Origin: Glandiceps talaboti
Lineage: Eukaryota; Hemichordata; Enteropneusta; Spengelidae
Length of the DNA stretch: 64,000 nt
NCBI RefSeq assembly: GCF_964340395.1
Contig: NC_135557.1
Span: 26,505,114-26,569,113 of the forward strand
Direction: 5' to 3'
Shown here: in pieces, positions 46,085 through 57,145 of the stretch
Layout of the letters: each line of letters starts with the position of its first letter
How positions within the stretch are numbered: the first letter of the stretch is position 1
The notes under the pieces: model-generated
Seen by the model: the letters and a program-made list of their open reading frames with translations, nothing else
Database searches by the model: none
What the model was told of the DNA's origin: nothing
Made by a program: the position numbers and the translations under genes

Positions 46085-47894
46085 AGATACATCTAAAGTC
46101 CATCATGAAATCTCTGCTCTTGTGATTGGCTGTGTGACTGCCATTCAGTATGGTAATTATCATCACTTTGCACATGTCCACTCTCATTGATTCCAATCAC
46201 AGTGAGTCTAATGACATCATTTGACACAGCTGCCAAAATTTGAAACCCACTAAGAATAAACCGCATTGAAGTGAAATTTTGAAAGCATTATTACAAGCAT
46301 AGTAGTAGGGCTATAACCAAGATCCCCACATGCCTTGACTCTAGGCTAAGACTTAATAGTGTGCTTGTGGTCATGTTTTTTGGTTGTTTTGTGAGTTAAC
46401 AAGCATTGTAACACATCGCTATGGTGATAGCTCTGGTTGTCTGATAGTTGAAGCCAAGACTACCTATCTTGAAGGACATTATCACACACCAACCTACATT
46501 GTATAGTAAGAATAGGTATGAAAACATTTACGTTTCAAAAGATGATAAAGATATGATGTTTGGAAATGGGCAATTTTTTGTCATTTTGCACAGAAAGTAT
46601 TGTCTAGAGGGTGCCTTATTATATTGTATCGGTTAGCTAGTGGAAGATTATGGAAGGGAAATCAGAAAAATTTCTCTCTATTTCAAATTTAAGAAGTGAA
46701 ATCAAATTAATACAGCATAGAAATATTATACAAGGAAGAAATGTAATTCTCTGAGTATCCTAGGGGGTCTGCATAGTTGATAGGCAGAACGATGCTGCAC
46801 TGAAAAAGTTACCCTTCTTAGTTGTCAGTAAATAGCCCCCTCTAGTGGTCATACGAAAAGTTACTTTTAGTCGCCACATGAGATCATGAAAAAATCTGCT
46901 GTTCAAGCTGTTATTGTGATGCTTGCCTGTCATGATGACGCCATTTTATTGTCACTTTCATATGTATTTGATGAATAGTGATGTCACTATTTGTGTCAGT
47001 CTCTCATGAGGGCATTGTTTGATATCAAGATGTGTGACACCACACACCTTGAGGTCGTTGTTGACTTGAAAGGTATACTGAAGAATATGAAAAGAGACGT
47101 GTTTTTTTATGTTGTAAGTTCATCTAACCAAGAAGTTTGAAAATTAAACTGTGTACTGTCTTTTTGCAGAGCATTCTTCACATTTTGTAAATTTGGTCAC
47201 GAAAGTGATCATGTCATCTGTGCGCCGATTTTGAAACTATTTAGCTGCAGATATTTCCATAGCAACTCAACAATATGTAAAATGTAAGAATTATTGACTG
47301 TGCTTATAACATTGTATTGTGAGTACGCAGACATTCCAGTGTTTTTTTTTATACATTATGTATCACATTTGAACTCTATATCATTAGCATAAGTGTCAAA
47401 CTGTGTACTCATTTTAGTATATAATTATCATGACCTTTGACCTTTACATAGTCCACATTCACCTTTAGTGATTTGACAGATGAAAACATGTATGTTTGCA
47501 AGTAGCAAAAAATATTAGAATTTATCCTAATGTCAGACGCTATCACACATGTGAATTCATATGAATTGGTAAATTTATGATGTTGATAGGTCAAGGAAGT
47601 TCACAGTTATTTAAGAATTGTCAATAGAAAACTATTCATGAAAAAATTGTGTTACCAAAAATGGAAAAATTGGTATTTTGTTTTTGTAAGTAACCAGAAT
47701 CGATTTAAAACATTTCCTTAAATAATTTGTTCAAATTTTAAAACATTTGATAAACCATGAAATTATGATCCAGTGAGTCCATCGTTAATCTAAGTTTTCT
47801 TAGTTAAAAACACACGAGGGATTAGGAGTAACATTTTTTTGAAGTTATAGAAAAATTAGTCCAGAACAAAAAAATGATCCTATATAATTGTATG
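45451..47894. other. Intergenic region
   Basis: No gene found. Holds a (CA)n tract of about 47 units (45988-46082) and an AATAAA at 46255. Small open frames here show no family resemblance. Confidence 0.55.
45988..46082. repeat. (CA)n microsatellite
   Basis: Uninterrupted dinucleotide run of about 47 units. Confidence 0.98.
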
Positions 47895-47960
47895 GCTCCA
47901 TTGATAAGATAATACTAATACAAAAACCTGGGATTGAATCCTTGGTCTTTAAGTGCAGGC
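47895..47960 (-). repeat. SINE-like core copy
   Basis: Matches 4974-5091 in order: TTGATAAGATAA, then ACCTGGGATTGAATCC, then TCTTTAAG. Confidence 0.5.
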
Positions 47961-48745
47961 ACTTGATTATATTCCCTTCAATATTGTTAGGATAATATAA
48001 AGGAAAGAAATAAAATACTATCTACTCATGGATTAGGATCAAACCACATAGGCAAGAATCCTTTCTTTCACATGTATGGTCAATTCTGTATTTCAATGCA
48101 ACTAAAACTCCCCTATTTATAGAATAAGATTTCTCCTTCTCAATAGGTAACCAAGATTAGATAACTTAAGATTTTTCCAAACTCATTCAAAATTATTGAG
48201 TTTTAAAGTAAAGCGCTTTCACCAAATAATCTTGAATATTATGTATTCAGTATTTTGTGCTTTTCATTACCAATTGTCAGAAACTACTATAGTATGACTC
48301 AGAAAGTATTTTTTTCTATTTGATATTTATCAAGTTGAAGTTCATTCTGACTGGTAGGACATACCATAGTTTCACTTTAACATCACTGGAAATAACAGCT
48401 ACAGCGCCGTCAATGACAGAAAAATGAATAGTTTCTGGACAGGTGTAGTTACAACAACATTGTTTGACCATATCTGTGCTTAATTAGGTCTTTATCTAGT
48501 GACCAAAATCATGAAATATTCACTGTCAAATGTCAACAGGTAGTAGACATAATACAAAGTTTTAGAATACTTTGCTTTCGCTGAGTAAAAAATGTGTGTA
48601 CAAAATGTAGTTGATGTGGATATGTGACATGTATATGAACAACTCTAGAAGTTTTATCAGAATGGAAGAGTTTGATTAAGACGAGATCAGTATGAATTCA
48701 GCATGTATAGATGACATTATTATGCATCTATTTCATAAATTTAAC

Positions 48746-49020
48746 TTCATTTACACCAAGAAATACTAGTAGTTCACCAAATCTCTCACCTGGTATCCAC
48801 CATGTCATTGTCAGTGTTTTCTGAAGTCATGAGATATGGATACCTGGCGAAAGCTTTGGTGAGCTATTAGTATTTCTTGGTGCAAAATGAAGTCATGAGA
48901 TATGGATACCTGGCAAAAGCTTTGGTGAGCTATTAGTATTTCTTGGTGTAAAATGAAGTCATGAGATATGGATGCCTGGCGAAAGCTTTGGTGAGCTATT
49001 AGTATTTCTTGGTGCAAACT
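48746..49020. repeat. Three 66-bp direct copies with one inverted partner
   Basis: Direct units contain GAGCTATTAGTATTTCTTGG and GATATGGATACCTGGCGAAA (48833-49018). An inverted, diverged unit (CCAAGAAATACTAGTAGTTC) lies at 48746-48800, giving a palindromic layout. Confidence 0.88.
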
Positions 49021-50439
49021 GAATTTAAATTTATGAATATAGACTGAACATTGCACAGATGTGTTTTCAATCATTGTGTTGAAAAGACTACAATTTCAGT
49101 GTTGATATATTTTGGTGCTATGTGCAAGTATTATTAGGCATACTCTTTTCTTATTGTGAGAGTCTCATGTACACTGAAACAGCTATCATTATCTCTCAGA
49201 TCATTGTCAAGCAGAGAGTCTTCCCTCGTCTAATAAAAACATTATAACACTGGATGCTGTTCAGAATGTTAATGATATGCCACTAATTTTAGCTGAAAAA
49301 TATGCCTCTTGGTACAGACGAGTTGTCATAAACTTGGCAGTTGACAACTTTCATGATCCAAGAACCATGAATTTATGAAATACTGTTTTGATACGACATA
49401 CATTGCCAATTTTTTGGAACTGAGGTATTTCATTTCTTGTTTATTTGAATTGAACCTTGTATGAAATACAAGCTGCTAATGGGCTCTTGGCCAGATGTTT
49501 CTTTTTATGAGAAAACCAACCACATTGTGAACAGATATTTGTGTGACATAATGAACCAGATTGCAACTCTGTCAAAATGAATATTACAAGAATGCCGATA
49601 GTTGCCAAGTCATTTTTTTTTAAATTTTACAAAATATTTAGGCATTGCATTACTATGGAGTTATGATTTTTTTACTGGTTTGTACCTTTGTATAAAACAA
49701 GAATGGAAAGCAGAGCCACTCTTTTGTAATTGCTCAAATGCAGGCAATTATTGTCTACTGTGAATTAGTGAAGCAATTCCTTGTCTAAAAAGTTATTTGT
49801 GCGATGGGAATTTTGTATGAAGCATAATACATGTACATCATTTATTTCTTCTTTTTTTGTAAACAAGTATTTCATTATCTTATTGTATGTATTTGTAGAA
49901 GTGTACTATCGTGAGCTTCCAAATTTTGTTGCAAAAAGTCCATTTGTAAATACATCGTTACTGTTATATATACATTACCATAGTAACCCTTCAGCTTTGT
50001 TGTTAGTTACAACACAATTCCAATACATCATCTGAAATCGCCATGGTGATTTAATTTTCTTTATACTGTGGGTGTACGCAGAGAGAATCGACAAGGAAAA
50101 AGAAAGGAATGTATTTTGATACCAAATTTTATTACTAATCCAAGGTATTTAATTCTGCATGTATGACAAACAAATCAACAAATTGTACATAGTTGTAGTG
50201 TCAGCCATATTGAATAGGGCATCATGGGAAATATATTTTGTCAGGCTTTATTTGCATACCAATGACCATTGCATAATGTATAGTGGTTGAATGAACTGAC
50301 CTTACTGTGATAAATGCCAGCAATTCAGGTTTCACATTGTGATCAAAAAATTATTTGTCATGCAAATAGACCAGGCTACAACATAAATGATGTTAAATTA
50401 ATATTATCGTGGATAGGGTTGTCAATAGTAGATACAAAG
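49021..50439. other. Intergenic region
   Basis: No gene, RNA gene or repeat recognised. Confidence 0.5.
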
Positions 50440-50935
50440 TTATAGAAATCTAGGGGTACATGCTGTCCTTATAGAAACCTTGGGGGTACATACTGCTCAT
50501 ATAGAAACCTAGGGGTACATACTGTGCATATAGAAATCTAGGGGTACACACGGCTCATATAGAAACCTAGGGGTATATGCTGTTCATATAGAAATCTATG
50601 GGGTACATACTGCGTATATAGAAACCTAGGAGGTGCATACTGTGCATATAGAAATCTAGGGGGTACATACTGTGCATATAGAAACCTAGGAGGTGCATAC
50701 TGCTCATATAGAAACCTAGGGGTACATGCTGTTCATATAAAAACCTAGTGGTACATTATCCTTATAGAAACCTTGGGGTCCATACTGCTCATATAGAAAT
50801 CTAGGGGTACATGCTACTCATATAGTAATCTAGGGGGCACATACTGTTCACCTAGAAACCTAGTGGGTACTTGCTGCCCACTTAGAAACTTAAGGGTACA
50901 CGCTACTCATATTGATAGCTAGGAGTACATTGCTC
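50440..50935. repeat. Tandem repeat, about 29-bp unit, about 16 copies
   Basis: Core ATATAGAAACCTAGGGGTAC with CATACTGCTC; diverged. Confidence 0.9.
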
Positions 50936-50998
50936 GTATGGAGCTATAGAAGGGCGGTGTGTAGTGGTCATATAAACTGTTTTGGTGTCGATCAGACC

Positions 50999-51033
50999 TT
51001 GGAGTAATTATACTGACAATATAATTACTCCAA
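50999..51033. other. Perfect 14-bp hairpin
   Basis: TTGGAGTAATTATA and its exact inverse flank a 7-nt loop (CTGACAA). No gene context is evident. Confidence 0.8.
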
Positions 51034-51660
51034 GATCAGACTTAAAGACACATATTTGATTGGCCTATCAGATGCAAAGGTAGATATTAATTGTCCACCA
51101 GAATTAAAGGTAAATTTTGATTGGTTATTTTGATTCATTGTGAAAGTTAATTGGTTGGTTGCAATGATATCACCAAGTACAAAATATATATCCTATTCAG
51201 CCCATAAGAAAACAATATGGCATGGTAGTGAGTGTAAAATAACAAGTGAAATCTATCTTCTTGCAGATTAAACTTGCAATATTGATTTTAATACTAATTA
51301 TGTAATTTCATTTATTATGGATACTATACAACTGTTAAACCAAATCCATGCTGCAGCATAACATCAAAAACTTTTACAAAAAATTAAACGATAGTGAGTA
51401 AACTGAAAACAAAATGAAATGACTGGCTTGTGTTAGCCATTGCTAACTAACTAGTATTTACTGGTTATTATTAACCAAGATATCAGTGTATACTCTCTGG
51501 TAGTTAAGACTTGTTTAGAGTAGTTATAGCTGGTATTACTAGGATAGCAGCACCAAATATTAGTAGGAGAAACATACACACACAAATTATTTTTGGAATT
51601 TCTTTAACTCTTGACACTAATAAAAAACATCTATGATATTCATACAAAAAAATTGTCTGT
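51034..51660. other. Intergenic region beyond the AAR2 3' end
   Basis: No gene or array seen. Confidence 0.5.
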
Positions 51661-51667
51661 GCTCATT

Positions 51668-51673
51668 TTTATT
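51668..51673 (-). terminator. Candidate AAR2 polyadenylation signal
   Basis: AATAAA on the minus strand about 430 nt after the AAR2 stop. It is the first canonical signal that I see downstream. Confidence 0.45.
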
Positions 51674-52099
51674 CATTTATGGTTGTTGTGGAAACCAGAT
51701 ACGATAATGTACAAGGTCTGAAATACAATACTTTGTGCTATACCTCTTGCCACTGAGGGCACTGTCATGCAAGGGAGCATTGTAATGAATTAATAGGTTT
51801 TCACTGCAAACACCAGTGATTATGGATGTGGTGTAGTTGTGAACTGTGTCCCTCTTTGTATGATCGCTGGTTGGCAGTAAATATTTCTATCATAGAACTA
51901 CACAATCACAATTTGTATGTCTTTTAGGAGTGGTATGTGATGTCTTTACCCAGTAATGAATTGATGTACATTGTCAGACTATCCTAGCTCTATTCATAGA
52001 TCTTGGAGTGCACATTACTTCAGGGTGTATTGTTCAAGGGAGAGTTTCCATGACTACTTCCTCAAATCCATCAAAATCTCATTTGCTCTCACTACAAGT

Positions 52100-53260
52100 C
52101 TAAGGAAGTTCTACAACTGTTGGTGCATACTCCCCTTCTTCAAATCCATCAAAATCCCACTTAAACTTTTTGGTCAAACTCTCTTTAAATTTACGTCCTC
52201 TTGTTTTCAACTGATTGCCAGCCTTTGACTCGGCTAAATTATTGAAAAATTCTGCCAAACATGTGGTAAGGAAATTATCTCTTGACACGATATCAACAAA
52301 GAAATCCTTAGGAATCTCTACAAGTTGAAAATGAATAGTTGTCATGAAAGTGTTATACAAGTTACTGTGTTTATTGATGGCTTCCTGACAACTACATAGT
52401 AGATGGAAAAGTTTCTTCCACTGCTCAAATGAATCGTAGACCTGGCCGAGGAGAAAACAGATAAATGCAAACTGTAGTTCCCCTAAGATGCCAAGTTCAT
52501 TGTCCTTATATTTTAAGTTTAACAGTGTATCAAGAGCATAACTGGAATCCATGCTGTATTTTGTGACCTCTGCTGGGCTTGCACCTTTTGGGTACTTCTG
52601 TGGAATTTCCGAAAAATGGATTATTGCTTCTGGCTTGATATGCATCTTAGGGAGCTTCTCTTCCATTGATGCATCATCGGGTACACTTGCACGAATTTCT
52701 GCTCGTTGTTTAGTGGTACGTGATTCCTTGTCTCCAACTAGTTCAGTCACTGATGAAATCTTGCAGTTATCTGGTACTAATGTATTCATGAGTGATTCTG
52801 TAATTTGATTGGTTAAAGAAACCCATTGTTTAAGACTTCCATATGGGTATGGTCCAAGGAATGAGTCCATCTGTTCTCGATTACATTCAAATCTATCCAT
52901 TTCTTCCTCTGTTGCTTTGAAGTCGCTGATATCTTCCAATCTTGCATTCCACTTCTTTACAAGGATTTCTCGCTGCTTGAAATGATAAAAGAATCCAGAA
53001 CGTGGTGCCACATCATTGGTTTTACTTACAGCACTGTAATAGATGAAATGAACTCCAGGTGGTATCATCTTGACCCCTCTGAACTTTGACCCAACAGTCC
53101 AGGAATTATAATCAATTCCAAACTCTGTACCCTCAGGGACATCAAGGAAGAGCAGTATAGCGCCCTCTTGAAACAGCTTATTGGCAGTGTCTGGGTCCAT
53201 TTCTAGTTCGGCTTCCTCAGCGGAATCTGACTTGCTACGTTTGGATGATGACGCCATCAT
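52100..53260 (-). CDS. AAR2: AAR2 splicing factor homologue (U5 snRNP assembly), complete
   Basis: AAR2 holds the spliceosomal protein PRP8 in a cytoplasmic U5 snRNP precursor and is replaced by BRR2 in the nucleus. The 386 residues match the family's usual length (human about 384). The N-terminal beta domain shows LFQEGAILLFLDVPEGTEFG and then YNSWTVGSKFRGVKMIPPGV, the most conserved stretch of the family, followed by GFFYHFKQREILVKKW. The helical C-terminal domain includes ELGILGELQFAFICFLLGQV and FEQWKKLFHLLCSCQEA. An in-frame TGA directly precedes the first ATG (53261-53263), fixing the start at MMASSSKRSKS. The stop is TAG at 52100-52102. The coding part is a single exon. A 5'UTR intron is inferred from 53270 up to 56019. 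It is tail-to-tail with CBL across about 8 kb, with no functional link suggested. Confidence 0.96.
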   Translation of the reverse strand: MMASSSKRSKSDSAEEAELEMDPDTANKLFQEGAILLFLDVPEGTEFGIDYNSWTVGSKFRGVKMIPPGVHFIYYSAVSKTNDVAPRSGFFYHFKQREILVKKWNARLEDISDFKATEEEMDRFECNREQMDSFLGPYPYGSLKQWVSLTNQITESLMNTLVPDNCKISSVTELVGDKESRTTKQRAEIRASVPDDASMEEKLPKMHIKPEAIIHFSEIPQKYPKGASPAEVTKYSMDSSYALDTLLNLKYKDNELGILGELQFAFICFLLGQVYDSFEQWKKLFHLLCSCQEAINKHSNLYNTFMTTIHFQLVEIPKDFFVDIVSRDNFLTTCLAEFFNNLAESKAGNQLKTRGRKFKESLTKKFKWDFDGFEEGEYAPTVVELP

Positions 53261-53433
53261 TCACAGGATCTATGTATAAAAACATAATTGAAATATGATT
53301 AAGATGTGTTATTACTGGAAAATAAAAGATATGTTATTACTAGAAAATAATAAGTGCTTCACACAGGGTATATATACAATATTTGTTAGGTAAAAACTTG
53401 TGTTCGTTATCGCTCGTGAAAATATGCGGCAGA

Positions 53434-54070
53434 ATATAGTATAGTATAGTATAGTATAGTATAGTATAGTAGTATAGTATAGTATAGTATAATACACTAT
53501 ACTATAGTATAGTATAGTATAGTATAGTATAGTATAGTATACTATACTATACTATACTATACTATACTATACTATACTATACTATACTATACTATACTAT
53601 ACTATACTATGCTATACTATACTATACTATACTATTCTATACTGTATACTATACTATACTATACTATACTATACTGTATACTATACTAACAGTCTATACT
53701 ATACTGTATACTGTACTAATAACTATACTATACTATAGTATACTATACTATACTATACTATACTATACTATACTGTATACTATGCTATACTATACTATAC
53801 TATACTATACTAATAGTCTATACTGTATACTGTACTAATAACTATACTATACTATACTATACTATACTGTATACTATACTATGCTATACTATACTATACT
53901 ATACTAATAGTCTATACTATACTGTATACTGTACTAATAACTATACTATACTATACTATACTGTATACTATACTATACTATACTATACTATACTATACTA
54001 TACTATACTGTATACTATACTAATAGTCTATACTATACTGTATACTATACTAATAACTATACTATACTAT
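53434..54070. repeat. Pentanucleotide array that reverses orientation
   Basis: (ATAGT)n from 53434 to about 53538 switches to (ATACT)n until 54070, so the first 100 bp are the inverse complement of what follows. Later parts contain TGTATACTGTACTAATA higher-order variants. Confidence 0.96.
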
Positions 54071-54108
54071 GACAGAACCCCATGGCCTCGCAATGGACGG
54101 TAGGGCAT

Positions 54109-54180
<72 letters not shown>
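54071..54180 (+). repeat. (AATC)n run behind a CATGGCCTCGCAATGGACGG segment
   Basis: About 18 AATC units follow roughly 35 bp of non-AT-rich sequence. This looks like the 3' end and microsatellite tail of a truncated retroposon, but the family is not recognised. Confidence 0.5.
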
Positions 54181-54429
54181 GGACTAGCAAAAATGTCAGT
54201 TAGGATAGCAGAATAGCAATAGTCCTTCAGGTCTATAGGTAAGCTACCAGAGATTCAAAGTTAATCAAAATAATAGTATTTTGATTAATTATACAATGTT
54301 GGAGATTTACAGTTTTCATACATACAATGAGTAAACATATCCAAGAGTGAATTGTTAGTTTTGTGTTGACCATCTACCAGCAAAGTGACACAACATATCT
54401 TAGTCTAGTATTTTATATTGTTCAGTGAA

Positions 54430-54705
54430 AATAGAAGTTAGTCAAATGTTACACTAAATTATGACATGAAACCTATCAAATAGAAGTTAGTCAAACGTTA
54501 CACTAAATGATGACATGAAACCTATCAAATAGAAGTTAGTCAAATGTTACACTAAATGATGACATGAAACCTATCAAATAGAAGTTAGTCAAATGTTACA
54601 CTAAATTATGACATGAAACCTATCAAATAGAAGTTAGTCAAATGTTACACTTAATGATGACATGAAACCTATCAAATAGAAGTTAGTCAAACGTTACAAA
54701 GTTAA
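54430..54705. repeat. Tandem repeat, 49-bp unit, about 6 copies
   Basis: Core AGAAGTTAGTCAAATGTTAC with GACATGAAACCTATCAAAT. Confidence 0.93.
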
Positions 54706-54826
54706 AAGTGTACACCATATCTTTACTCCTTATCTCTAAGAATACAGTACCCATTTTAGATCAATGGATGAATAAACCCAGCCCAAAGGGCTGCACATAT
54801 ATGTATACCCAGTACGTGGGAGTACC

Positions 54827-54841
54827 CCCCCCCCCCCCCCA
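54827..54841. repeat. Poly-C run of about 15
   Basis: Homopolymer within GTACCCCC...AACC. Its length may be an assembly approximation. Confidence 0.9.
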
Positions 54842-54939
54842 ACCACTGTGTGTGTATGTATGGGGGAGGGGTTGCCCCAATCGAAGTACAAATTCCTCTA
54901 CTACTACAAAATTAAACTATAGTTCAATATACCAGTTTA

Positions 54940-55150
54940 TATCATAGTATAGTATAGCCTATTAGTATAGTATATAGTATAGTATAGTATGTAGTATTAC
55001 AGTACAGTATAGTATAGTATAGTATAGTATAGTATAGTATAGTATAGTATAGTATAGTATAGTATAGTATAGTATAGTATAGTATAGTATAGTAGTATAG
55101 TATAGTATAGTATATAGTATAGTATATTATAGTACAGTAGTATAGTATAT
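54940..55150. repeat. (ATAGT)n pentanucleotide array
   Basis: Same unit as the array at 53434. Its right end abuts the 3' end of the LINE remnant. Confidence 0.95.
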
Positions 55151-55259
55151 TTTATTTGACATGAAATAATATAAAAATATATTATCTAGAGTCAAAAACA
55201 ATGTACAAAAACAAAAACAAAATAATAGATAATTATAAATATATATAAAACACTAAACT

Positions 55260-55712
55260 ACAGTATTGAATACAAAGATAATAATGAATTAGAGAATTTT
55301 CCAAAGCTACTATCGGTAGTGATAAAATCATCATTTGAACTCATTATTCTTTTGAAATATTCTTTTTGGGATAGCATGGATTTCATCATCAATATCTTTA
55401 GTATTACATAAATGACATAGTCTTTCATCCGGGGGAATTTCTTGGTATTGTATCGTAGTCTTTCAATTGGTAAATTATGACAATTATGTGCTGAGATCCT
55501 GAGCTTAGTGATGCTGATTCTGTGTCAAACAATATGCTTGTTCTAGATATAATTCAAATTCATCATCTGTTATAATTTTGTTATAGGTACGTAATTTGAT
55601 GTCAGTTTTGTGAATCGTTGGTATCCAATTACTATCGATATAATAAAAGTTTTTCAACTGACTACTAAGATTTGTTACATCAGCATCACCATTATATTTC
55701 GTGAAAAGACAA
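55260..55712 (-). pseudogene. Decayed LINE reverse-transcriptase ORF, C-terminal part
   Basis: On the minus strand one frame reads SQLKNFYYIDSNWIPTIHKT to a stop. A shifted frame reads TKLRISAHNCHNLPIERLRY. A third reads PPDERLCHLCNTKDIDDEIH. This order (LRISAHN, IERxRY, then a CxLC zinc motif and DEIH) is the usual C-terminal region of invertebrate LINE ORF2 proteins. At least two frameshifts and stops show that it is dead. It lies in the inferred AAR2 5'UTR intron, same strand as AAR2. The clade is not assigned. Confidence 0.7.
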
Positions 55713-56019
55713 TGGAGATTGGAGGAATGTACCGTACGGTATATTTTGGAAAATAAAGGTTAACTAACAAGCGAAACATGTTTTATCTCACAGTGTAGAC
55801 ATTATGACCATTTTAGGGCTTCATTGTTAAATGGATGTTTTGAAAACGTTCAAATGACGTTCCCATTCGTCATACTCACAGTAGTCAGTACAAAACAACA
55901 CACACATGCACGTACACGTACGTAAGTCTTTACCTTTTACGTACATATTATCACGCATGTGATGTGCACTCGTGTACATGAAAAGCTTCACTGTGGTTTA
56001 TATTTGTTTTACAACTCAC

Positions 56020-56150
56020 CACGTCTGATGTTTTTCCGGAACTTTGGATTGATTTCAGTTGGACGGTGCTGGCAATCTCAAGCACGCTGATCTACGCTGA
56101 TGATGCTCGATGCTGTTCAAAAACGCGGAAGTGATGTCAAAAGGTCGGGC
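56020..56150 (-). other. AAR2: Inferred non-coding first exon of AAR2
   Basis: A minus-strand donor ACGTG/GTGAGT lies at 56019 just inside a CpG-richer block, and an acceptor (CATAG/ATCC) at 53270 lies 10 nt before the AAR2 start codon. The exon's 5' end is a guess. Confidence 0.45.
56126..56139. promoter_or_regulatory. ETS-CRE composite motif
   Basis: CGGAAGTGATGTCA differs by one base from the well-known CGGAAGTGACGTCA composite. A further CRE variant CGACGTCA follows at 56166-56173. Both lie at the inferred AAR2 start. Confidence 0.55.
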
Positions 56151-56370
56151 AAGTGCGCCGCCCCACGACGTCACAAAATACGAAATTAAAATTTACAATA
56201 AAAAGCATGGAAAGAAATTATTTATAATTAAATGATTCAATGAGATTATTGGATGCAAGAAGTATAATTCTGGTCAAAAGAACTGTGGATTTCTTTTTTC
56301 AAAAAGGTGTTTTTACAAAACAAATCAAAACAAAATATTTTATTTTCCAGTCTGTGAGGGCGTTCTAAAG

Positions 56371-56378
56371 TGACGTCA
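56371..56378. promoter_or_regulatory. CRE palindrome in the divergent promoter
   Basis: Perfect TGACGTCA between AAR2 and the + strand exon ending at 56509. Confidence 0.55.
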
Positions 56379-56384
56379 CGGGGT

Positions 56385-56509
56385 AAGGCAAAGGAAGCCA
56401 AAAGTAGTCGAGAGTCATTGAGAGTAGTGCAGTGTCCGTATTCTCTCGTAGGATTTGAGTTTGTGTGCCGTCAGTGCCGGATAGTTACTTGACTTTGAAG
56501 TGGATCGAG
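56385..56509 (+). other. Probable non-coding first exon of a divergent gene
   Basis: A CpG-richer stretch without ATG ends in a consensus donor CGAG/GTAAGT at 56510, just downstream of the CRE. It looks like a 5'UTR exon of an unidentified gene reading right. The 5' boundary is approximate. Confidence 0.45.
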
Positions 56510-56545
56510 GTAAGTGTCCCAGTCTATTGCTTAATATTAAGAACT

Positions 56546-57145
56546 CTACATTTGATTGTGTAGGAATCTCGCGATCGCAAGTAACGTTTTGATTTTGGCG
56601 ATAACGTACGTACACTTCATAACTTTTTTACGAGATGTCGATTCGCTCAGATTTAACCCGACAGCTACCTCACCCTGGCATTCGTTCGAGTCACCTGATA
56701 TCACCAAGAAACTGCCGACAGTAGCAGTTTTATGACCGTACCATTCATTCAGCTCGAAAATTCCATGTGTTTCGGGAGTTTCGTCTTTGGTTAGTTTTGA
56801 AATTGAATGTAACCAAACGTTAATCAGTAACGTAACGTTCACGCTGTGTTGATCAACACTGCCATAAAAACGTGAACCTATATAAAAAGCATAGGGAAGA
56901 AACGCTTTGTTTTCGATACTTGCATGTATTTTCTGCTCAGGGAAAGTATAGCAGACTTGAACGTCTAAGTTGAGATATTTCAACACCGTTGCTGACAAAT
57001 TCAGATTCCAACTCGGTTTTCTCGACACCGTCAGCTCCCACAGGCAGACTCGACTATGAATCATCCAAGCCTCTTTGTATGCATCTCGCCCCCGCGTATA
57101 TCCCAGTTTATTTTTCCCTACTCGTAAAAGTACACGCAGGAACAC
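56546..57145 (-). other. Unexplained 199-codon open frame
   Basis: A non-repetitive frame of about 600 bp in CpG-richer DNA. It opens with GTG; the first in-frame ATG is at residue 28 (MIHSRVCLW). The composition is protein-like (YAFYIGSRFYGSVDQHSVNV) but matches no family that I know. It lies in intron 1 of the divergent gene, on the opposite strand. It may be an orphan exon, a decayed element or chance. Confidence 0.25.

Noticed and set aside
53312-54070. Tandem TATAC as clustered TATA-box promoters
   Set aside because: Simple pentanucleotide repeat without start-site context.
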